A stretch of DNA of 6,804 bases from an uncultured Ilumatobacter sp. (GTDB taxonomy: Bacteria > Actinomycetota > Acidimicrobiia > Acidimicrobiales > Ilumatobacteraceae). This document shows positions 5,381 to 6,804 of the stretch, piece after piece. The translations under genes were made by a program, and so were the position numbers. Position 1 is the first letter of the stretch; the number at the start of each line of letters is the position of its first letter. Below the pieces are notes generated by a model that saw nothing but the letters and a program-made list of their open reading frames with translations, was not told the origin of the DNA and searched no databases. The stretch is from positions 1 to 6,804 of the forward strand of contig CALAHA010000204.1 in the NCBI GenBank assembly GCA_937891565.1. The letters are read 5' to 3'.

Positions 5381-6804
<1,424 letters not shown>

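Overview
The window reads as ordinary chromosomal DNA from a GC-rich actinobacterium. Most wobble positions are G or C, several genes start with GTG, and the PcrA carries a C-terminal domain like that of actinobacterial UvrD1/PcrA. A stand-alone cobalamin-binding mutase subunit next to succinyl-CoA synthetase, and the style of the small membrane-anchored protein, remind me of Acidimicrobiia (Ilumatobacter-like). That placement is recall-based inference. No RNA gene, CRISPR array, insertion sequence or prophage gene is visible.

Layout. Positions 1-1340 (minus strand) hold mcmA2-sucC: the small B12-binding subunit of a methylmalonyl-CoA mutase-type enzyme, then the succinyl-CoA synthetase beta subunit, which runs off the left edge. 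Together they suggest a route from methylmalonyl-CoA through succinyl-CoA to succinate with formation of a nucleoside triphosphate. Divergent from them, at 1442-1951 on the plus strand, is a small membrane-anchored protein. Its extracytoplasmic part looks like a Rieske fold that has lost its iron-sulfur ligands. It converges on a flavodoxin-like gene (1991-2431, minus), with a GC-rich hairpin between the two stop codons. The flavodoxin gene lies 29 bp behind pcrA (2461-4935, minus), a complete 824-residue superfamily 1A DNA helicase, and may be cotranscribed with it.

Positions 4936-5380 contain no intact gene. They hold a long imperfect inverted repeat (4972-5023), the remains of a metallo-beta-lactamase-fold hydrolase gene on the plus strand (about 5026-5329), and a 39-bp near-perfect palindrome (5328-5366). 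The pseudogene keeps its HxHxDH metal motif and its family-like C-terminus, but in different frames and with the middle missing. From 5381 to the right edge, on the minus strand, is most of an ABC-F ATPase of the Uup type, with its N-terminal part outside the window.

I found no convincing new multi-gene system. The best leads are the degenerate Rieske-like anchored protein, the internally deleted hydrolase with hairpins at both borders, and the short tandem repeat between mcmA2 and sucC.
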